Source: Cordilura impudica (taxonomy: Eukaryota > Arthropoda > Insecta > Diptera > Scathophagidae). From it: a DNA stretch of 64,000 nt. Location of the stretch: the NCBI GenBank assembly GCA_963682025.1, contig OY821519.1, forward strand, positions 111,837,764-111,901,763, written 5' to 3'. Each line of letters begins with the position of its first letter. The stretch's first letter is position 1. A program made the position numbers and the translations under genes. Below the pieces are notes generated by a model. It saw only the letters and a list, made by a program, of their open reading frames with translations, was not told the DNA's origin and did not search any database. Below, piece by piece: positions 45,901 through 54,900 of this stretch.

Positions 45901-48900
45901 TTAAATAATACAAATAAACATATATTATATATATGTATATCCATAACAACTGCATGTTAGAAATAAGTCGGTATATTATTTTATTCACATAAAATTCTGC
46001 AATATTTTGTTGTGTCACTTCATTTTGCTCAGCGTGACTATACCACAATAGATGGCGCCACAATTTTTGTTTGTTCTAATTAGCTTTGCAATAGTTATTT
46101 TTATTTTAACATGAATGTTAATATTTTCGTTGTTGTAAAAAGGAGTTTCCTTACGGGCTAATGATGGTCAAATTTGGTGTAAATAAAAAGATCAATTTAT
46201 TTTCATTTTTCACCCAACGTTTCGTCTGCTTTTTTCAGACTTCTTCAGGAGTGTATAATTTTATTTAAATTGAATTGAATAGTTAAAGTTCTGTGATACT
46301 AGTGTTAAGATCAATTTGTGATATCTGTGTACTGTGTTGTCATCATTTATTTATTTTATTTATTTATTTATTTACAATTTCTGTGTCGTGAAGTCCAGTT
46401 TTTTTTTTTTAGATAAATAAGTGACTACAATTAGTAGGATGTAATATAGAATCAATTTAAATAAAATTATACACTCCTGAAGAAGTCTGAAAAAAGCAGA
46501 CGAAACGTTGGGTGAAAAATGAAAATAAATTGATCTTTTTATTTACACCAAATTTGACCATCATTAGCCCGTAAGGAAACTCCTTTTTACAACAATAATT
46601 CTACATTTAATGGTCACAAAAGAAAAATTTCATAAAATTAATATTTTCAACTAGATATCATACAGAACAATGTTAAGAGTATACACGGGCTGGTCTTTTA
46701 TTTCATACGTTTTTATACCCTATACCACTATGTGGTTTGGGTATAATGACTTTGTGCTGCTGTTTGTAACAAACAAAAATATTTGACCTAGACCCATCTT
46801 TAATTATACCGATCGAATCAGAATCACTTTCTGAGTTGATTTAACAATGTCCGTCCGTCCATCCGTCTGTGTGTCCATGTAAAGCTTGTAATCAAACTGC
46901 AGGTCGCAAATATGAATATATTTTGATGAAATTTGGTATATAAGCTTTTATCGGCCATGGGATGAACGCTATTGAAATTGGTGAGAATCGGTCCATGTTC
47001 AGACCTAGCCCCCATACAAATTACCCATATGAAATCGACATAAATTGCCATAAGATCCAAATTGTCATATAGATCTTACTCAAATTGGGTTTGTATGCGT
47101 TCATTATATCCACTAATGAGTAGTCCAAAAATGATCCCTTTGACCCCATATAGAGCTGCTTCCCGATCTTCACTTAAATCTATTAAAAAACAAAAATATT
47201 GAACTGATTCTTCTCAAATTTTGTTTGTACATATTTTTGCAAAATACAAGAGACTTTACCAAACATGATCAGGATCGGTCCATTTTTGGACCTAGTCCCT
47301 TTATAGATATAGCATCCGATATGAATTTTTTCATATCTGCAGCCAAAAAAATTAATAAAAATCCCACTCAAATTTGGTTTTTGCTTATTTTCAATGTCCA
47401 GTTAGTTGGGCCTAAGAGATAGGGTTTCTAAACGCATGGTATAGGGTATCGTATAGTCGGTCTAGACCGACTATAATTTTCTTACTTGTTTCATTATTCT
47501 TTTACAATTATGAACATAAGTTTGGCATAGTAACTTTTTGTTGTCTTTACAAAATAGAGTTACCGAGTTCATCAATGAGTTTTTTGCTTTCAAAACAGTT
47601 CTACATAGTTATGTAGAATTATTATTCTGCTTTACCTACAAAATATCTGATTGCGATTACATTTTTAAAAATAATTTTTAAAAATTGAATTACTAAAGCA
47701 TTATTATTCACATAAATAAAAAATTTCACTTTTTAAATTTTCCATTCAAATTTAAGAAAATATCAATTCTAAAAACTGGAATTAAAAATTTCCAATTATA
47801 AATTACAATTAATTGAATTTCAGAAAATCATATCAAAACGTCGGAAATTATAATTTTAAATTTAGAAGACATCAATTGCATCTTTAATATATAAATTTTA
47901 TTCGTTAAACACAAATTGAAATTCAAAAAAAAAAACACCAAATATGTTTACATTTACATTCAGGAGAAATTACTAGCTTTTCAGTATCGCGATTCAGTAA
48001 CTTGTTTTAACGATAGTCGAATCGTTAAAAAAAGAAAATAGCAAAATTATCAGTAAAATTTGTAAACGATATTCGCTTTTGTTAAACTCAGTTGTTGTTG
48101 TTATCTAAACGACAACCATTTTTGTGTTGTTTATTCAATCGATAAAAACTTAAATTTTTAGGTTGAAATGTCGTCATACATAAATAAAAATCAGAAAATA
48201 GTGAAAATATTTTGCTTTTATTAAAAAACTTTTTTATATAAATAAAAAAATTAAATAGTATATTGAATTCATTATTTTATTTTCAAATAAATACACAGAA
48301 ATATTAGTAAAAAAATAAAGATATTAAACATGAACATAAAATCATCCTGTCAAACACGAAGTAATTTCTTTTTTCTGTTCTTTGTGTTTTTCGCTTATTT
48401 TGACACAGATGCCACTCATTTACAATTTAAATAAATAGAAAAATAGATTGGTCGACTGTCGTTAAGATGTACATACATATGTATGTACTTAGTGAATCAC
48501 TTAATCCTTAGTGCAAACAACAATAGCTGTCGATATATTTTGCGAATCACACTACAGAAAACATTGATTTAAATTCAATTAATTTTAGAAAACGTCAAAT
48601 GATATTTAAGAATTGCGAACATAAAAATTGTTACACAAATAAACGCAATTTGATGAGAATGTTATTTATATATAAATTTTCACATTTTTTTTTGGATGAA
48701 AATTTGAAGTTTTTCAAAAAATAAAGAGAACAAATTATTTTATTTAAAATGTTTGGGACATTTGGTTTTTTGCGGTTTGGCATCCCTAATTTGATTATTT
48801 ATTATTATAAATTTATTCTCTATGTTTTCCAAATATGGCAATATTTTAATAAAAGAAGTTGAGAGTTTTTTTTGGTTATTATTTTGTTACTCCATCCGAC

Positions 48901-51900
48901 CTATATGGCCGCAATGAAGAAATATTTGGCCAGTTAAAAGAAACTATACAGCCATCTCCAATTAGCACGATTTAATGCATATAGCCACCCTACACAACCA
49001 TTACCTTTGCAATGGAGGTTAGGGCGAGCTATTTAATTAGCAAAAACTAAATTAAACGAGAAGTTATGTCATATAACCGGATACGCATGCATATAGGTAT
49101 ATAACCTAAATGCATGCCAATCAGCAACCACGATGACCAAAAAGCAAACATCGAAATAAATCCGAAATAATAGAAAAGACGAAAACCAACCCAAAGAATT
49201 TGCTGAAATAATTTGGTAGTAAGTTTAACAAATTGTTTACTTTTTCATTTACATTTATTATCAAGACTCAAACCGAGGTGGAGGGTATCAAAGATTCGGC
49301 ACAGCCGAATTTAACACTCTTACTTGTTAAAATTTAAATTTGGTGAAAGAAACTCGGAGTCAACATCACCATTCGCAAGTTTAAATACAAAAAAGGTAAC
49401 ACTCAACATAGTCCTACTACCTTTCTCTGCACAGACTCAATTGCATTGATGTTAACCTGTTAATATGGATTTCAAAATCGGTCTTACAAGAGCTGTATAA
49501 AGCTGTTTAGTAACATATGGATCAGAAAACTGCTTAGCCCATCATTTAACGAAATCAAGAGTAGATCTTGCCTTATTAACAATCATACTAATATGACCAA
49601 TGAAGTCAAGTTTCATATCCATAAGTACACCAAGATCTAGAAATGTTGGAACGGTATCCAATACTATTCCATTAATGCAATACTCGTTAGAAATTATCCC
49701 CTTTCTGTGAAATATCATATGTTTACATTTCTTAAGATTTAGTTCCCTCAAGTTCACATTTTACCATTCAACTAATAAATTAAGTTCACGTTGAAGGGTC
49801 ATATGATCATTTGTGTCATTGAAACTGAAATAACTTAACATCATCTGCATACATAAGGACGTTGCAATTCGAAATTACAGTCGGAAGATCATTTACGAAT
49901 AGTAAACACAATAACTCTTATAATTTTAGATTCAATATTCCGAAACATGACCCTTTGACCCTAAATGTAAGATACGATTCAATCCACAAAATAATAGATT
50001 CATGTAAGCCAATGTGTCTTAGTTTGAGAAGTAAAATATTATGATCTATCCTATCAAAAGCTTTACTGAAATCGGTGTATATCACATCCGTCTGCTCACC
50101 ACGGATGAAAACCTTGAAAACATGAGTAGAAAATTCTAGAAGATTAGTAATTGTTGACATTTATTTCTAAAAGCCATGTTGAAAAAATGAAGACTAGTCG
50201 ACTTTAGTTGATATGAGAGATAATCAGTAACAAGTTTCTCCATTAACTTAGGAATAACACTTAACTTTGCTATTGCCCTATAGTTAAGTTCATTCGCCCT
50301 TCCACCTGAATAAGAAGTAGGAAAATAAGCAATTTGAAAGACTGTTGAAAATACATGTTGTGAACACAGAATTTGAGCGCAATTTCTCAAAATACAAGCA
50401 GGAACACCATCAGGACCAGGTTTGTATGAAAATTTTAACTGAATGAGACACTTAAAAACAGTTTCCGTATCAAATAGTGGAATATTTGATATCGGTGCAA
50501 CTTTTATTAAATATGGATAGTTAGCGACGGTTAAAGTATTTGAAATAGAACTGCTATACGTAGACTGGAAAACATCAGCAGACATATTCGCAATATCAAG
50601 ATAATCAGAGGATGAATTATCATTGCAAAACATTGTAGGCGGGAACGACGAAGATTTGCGTTTAACACAACAAAGTCAAAGAAGGACTTTGATTTATTAG
50701 CAAAGTTTGATTTAAAATTATCCAAATACCTCGTATAACAATTATTATTCAGCAAATTATACTAAGCGCGAGCAATAGAATAGCATAACACTGTGGAACA
50801 AATTCAGGTTAGCAAAAGTTAGGTCGATTCTGAGAGTGAGGGGTGAAAATAGAGGCTAAATTAGAAGACCAGTATCGCGGCGTTTGTTTATGTTAGTTCG
50901 AATTTTTTTTTTAATCGACCTTCGAACTTTGCAGTCAAATGCCGATTTTCAGCATATTGTTTATATGGTTTTTTGGCTATAACTCGTCGACTAATTGATA
51001 TTTTTTCAATATATAAAAGCCAAATTATTGCTAGAGACCTGTGCAACAATTAGAATTTTTAAAAAAAATTGATTTAGAAAATTTTTGTGTTGGAAAAATT
51101 ACTTTTTTTCATGCTTTTTGAAAATATTTTCCACAAAACTAAGTCTTTTTTGCGCTCTGTTTGATCTATAATATGCTTTTCAGTTTCTTCAATAAATTTC
51201 ATTTGAAAAGAAAACAATCATAATACAAAACTTGCGTTTTCCAGCTTAATATTAATTTACTTCTCATTTTTTATGTACCAATTTTGTTCAGTGTTGGTTT
51301 TGAAGAAACATTGAAAAAGAAATTATAAAAATATGGAAAAAAATATATTTTTTGAAATGTTAGTTATGAAAAGTTTTAAGTCAAAAAATTAAATAAATTA
51401 AATTAATGATTTGGCCAGTTGCCGTTTAGCAGGCGGCTGTGGATCAACATCACTGCTCTCTCTAATATCTTGGTCATCGTCATCATCATCAGAAAGGTCG
51501 ATAATTTTGTCCAACAGATATTCTGGAATTTCATCTTTGTCTTCCCCTTCTTCCTCTTTTTCCTCGTCTTCCTCTTCTTCAAAGGTGTTCTGTACCTGAA
51601 ACGAAAATAGTTTTCAATCGTTAACATGTTTAAATTGTGCACTCTGACAAAGATGTGAGAAAAATCTAGCAATTCAAAATATGCACACTCTATAGTTACC
51701 TTATTTCAAATGGAAGCGCAGTTTGCTGATAACGTTCGCCTTTCTCATCAGATTCAGTTGGCAACTGTTGAGCGAGTTGATCAAGATGCTGATGCAAGAG
51801 AGGAATTTTATACGACATATTAACCCCAATTTCATCAGAAGCTGCCAACATGTTTGCAACAGATTGCCTGTAGTTGTCTTTGCGTTCTTAACCCAAAAGT

Positions 51901-54900
51901 CCTTTAATGACTGCTTTCAATGCAAGCCATGCATTTAATTCTCGGTCTATCAGAACTTGGTCAAAATCTTGACGACTCTTTAGTTTCCGTATGTCGGGAC
52001 CATTAACAACCCCTTCCTGAATTTTGGCGTTACTTAGTCTTGGGAAAATGTCTTTAAAGCGGTTGAATACTGCTGGTCTTTTTGCGATACATTTCCAAAA
52101 ATTTTTAGCAATGCCAAGTTTAATGTGGAGCAACGGCAACAAAATTTTCATTTCAGGAACAAGACTTTCGTGTAGCCTATTGTCTTTAGGCCATTTCCGT
52201 CCAATGGGACTATTCCAGTTATGCTGTTTGTACTGGTTTCTTCCTTTAATACCTTCTCCGTATCGTGAATCCCAATCGCACAAAAAACACGGATATTTTG
52301 GACGGCCAGATGCTGTTAAGCCTGTAATCAATGAAACTATTTTGAGGTCGCAGCAAATGCGCAACTGGTGTTCGTTATATTTGACTACTACTTTCAGAAT
52401 GTGTTTAAAATTATCGAAATTTTCACTAGTGTCAGTGCTATACGCAATCAGAACAGAAGGCATTCTATTTGTCTTGTGCAAAAGCACAACATTTAAGCTG
52501 ATTAGTGAACTATCGATGAATAAATGCCAATCATCTTTTTTATAGGTTAACCCTATCTCTCCATTAACTTTTCAATATCGTTGCAATAAGCGAAATCATT
52601 CACATTGAAGAACTTTTCTAACTCTTTTTGGCGTTTTCGATATACTGTTACTTTGGTACCTTCCGCCAGCAAATTATTTCCTTTCAAAAATGAAGTCAGT
52701 AGTTCTGATTTTTTCTGAGTCAAACACAAATTTGCAACAATTCCATCCAATTGGTTTTGTGTGACTAGGATTGGGTCCTTTGATGTTTCATAGGATGTAC
52801 CTTCACCAGGGTCGTATTCTGAGAAGAAATCCATGGATGTAGCAGCGGCGGTTATAGTACTGATATCTGTTTGAAGATCAATACTTCGGTATGTTGGTAC
52901 TGGAACGAATTCTGAGTGCGGTAATGGTAATTGGACACTTGTCACTGCTACATAAGTTTTATTCTTTGCTTTCCTTCTATTCAAAGTTTTATGGTAGTTG
53001 ATACATCCATAGCAATTTTCTTCTTGATGCGGGCTGTTGTCTAACCACATCATTGGTATACCAAAAGGCATAGCCTTCTTCTTTGCACTTTTCCATTGCA
53101 TAAGTGTTGAATAGCAATTAAAGCAAACTTTTTTGGGGGCATAGTTTACGTCAGTGATAAACTCTTGCGAGAAATATTGTTTATAGGCTTCCAAAAAAAA
53201 AAATCACTCGCATTGCCACATTTTTCATCGCTTGCCATGAAACGTCCACAAACATTACAAAAATGGTCCATTTTACATTTTGGTTCCGACATTTTTAATA
53301 CAATATATGTATATTATACAATGTTTTTTTTTTGTTATTTTTATGAAACCGATGCACTTAACTCAAATCACTCACAAAATGAAATAAGTTCCAAAAAAAT
53401 TAATAGCGAATTTTATCACGACCGAGCGAAAATTAAAAGACATCAGCTTCGGCTGAGTTTAGAGTCTTAACTGAATCTTCATTTTTGAAATTAGTTCGCT
53501 TGCACGAAATAAAAAAAATCGCTACCTGTGCGGTGGTTGAAAACAAAAAAGTTGTTTTACTAATTCCTGATTCTTGGAACATCCCTTTTTAATTACTTCT
53601 ACCTAAATCGCTATTTATACCCTATACCACTATGTGGTTTGGGTATAATGACTTTGTGCTGCTGTTTGTAACAAGCAAAAATATTTGACCTACACCCATC
53701 TTTAATTATACCGATCGAAGAAGAATCACTATCTGATTCGATTTAACGATGTCCGTCCGTCCGTCCGTCCGTCTGTGTGTCCATGTAAAGCTTGTAATCA
53801 AACTGCAGGTCGCAAATATGAATATGTTTTGATGAAATTTGGTATTTGATCTTTTATCAGCCATGGGATGAACGCTATTGAAATTGGTGAGAATCGGTCC
53901 ATGTTCAGACCTAGCCCCCATACAAATGACCCCTATGAAATCAACATATATTGCCATAAGATCCAAATTATCATACCAATCTTAGTCAAATTGGGTTTGT
54001 ATGTATATATTACATCCATTAATTAGTAGTCCAAAAATGACCTCTATTGGACAACTCTTAGTCATAGGCCCCATATAGAGCTGCTTCCCGATCTTCACTT
54101 AAATCTATCAAAAGACAAAAATATTGCACTAATTCTTCTCAAATTTTGTTTGTATATATTTTTGCAAAAAATACAAGAGACCTTACCAAACATGGTCGGG
54201 ATCGGTCCATTTTTGGGCCTAGTCCCCATATAGATATAGCATCCGATATGAACTTTTTCATACATGCAGCCGAAAAAATTAATAAAAAACCCACTCAAAT
54301 TTGGTTTATGCTTATTTTCTATATCCAGTTAGTTGCGCCTGAGAGATAGGGTCTCTAAACGCATGGTATAGGGTATCGTATAGTCGGTCTAGACCGACTA
54401 TAATTTTCTTACTTGTTATTTAATGGTTTTGGTATTTTTAACGCAAATTATCGACTAAGACCATTTTCTTTTCAAATGAAATTTATTAAAGAAACTGAGA
54501 AGCATATTATAGATCAAACAGAAAGCAAAGAAAGCTTAGTTTTGTAGAAAATATTTTCAAAAAGCATGAAAAAAAATAATTTTTCCAACATTTTGCATCA
54601 TAAGCACCACAAAAATTTTCTAAATCAATTTTTTAAAAAATTTTAATTGTTGCACAGGTCTCTAGCAATAATTTGACTTTTACAGATTGAAAAAATATCA
54701 ATTAGTCGACGAGTTATAGCCAAAAAAAACCATATAAACATTATGCTGAAAATCGGCATTTGACTGCAAAGTTCGAAGATCGATTAAAAAAAAATTCGAA
54801 CTAACATAAACAAACGCCGCGATACGGGTCTTCTAATTTAGCCTCTATTTTCACCCCTCACTCTCAGAATCGACCTAACTTTTGCTAACCTGAATTTGTT

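Noticed and set aside
47225..47422. Similar plus-strand frames at 47225 and 54146 ([15 protein letters not shown] phrases)
   Set aside because: Both lie in copies of non-coding repeat A; similarity reflects repeat identity, with many differences not respecting codons.
53165..53470. 101-codon plus-strand frame beside the transposase gene
   Set aside because: Antisense to the start of the transposase-like gene and extends into non-coding sequence.
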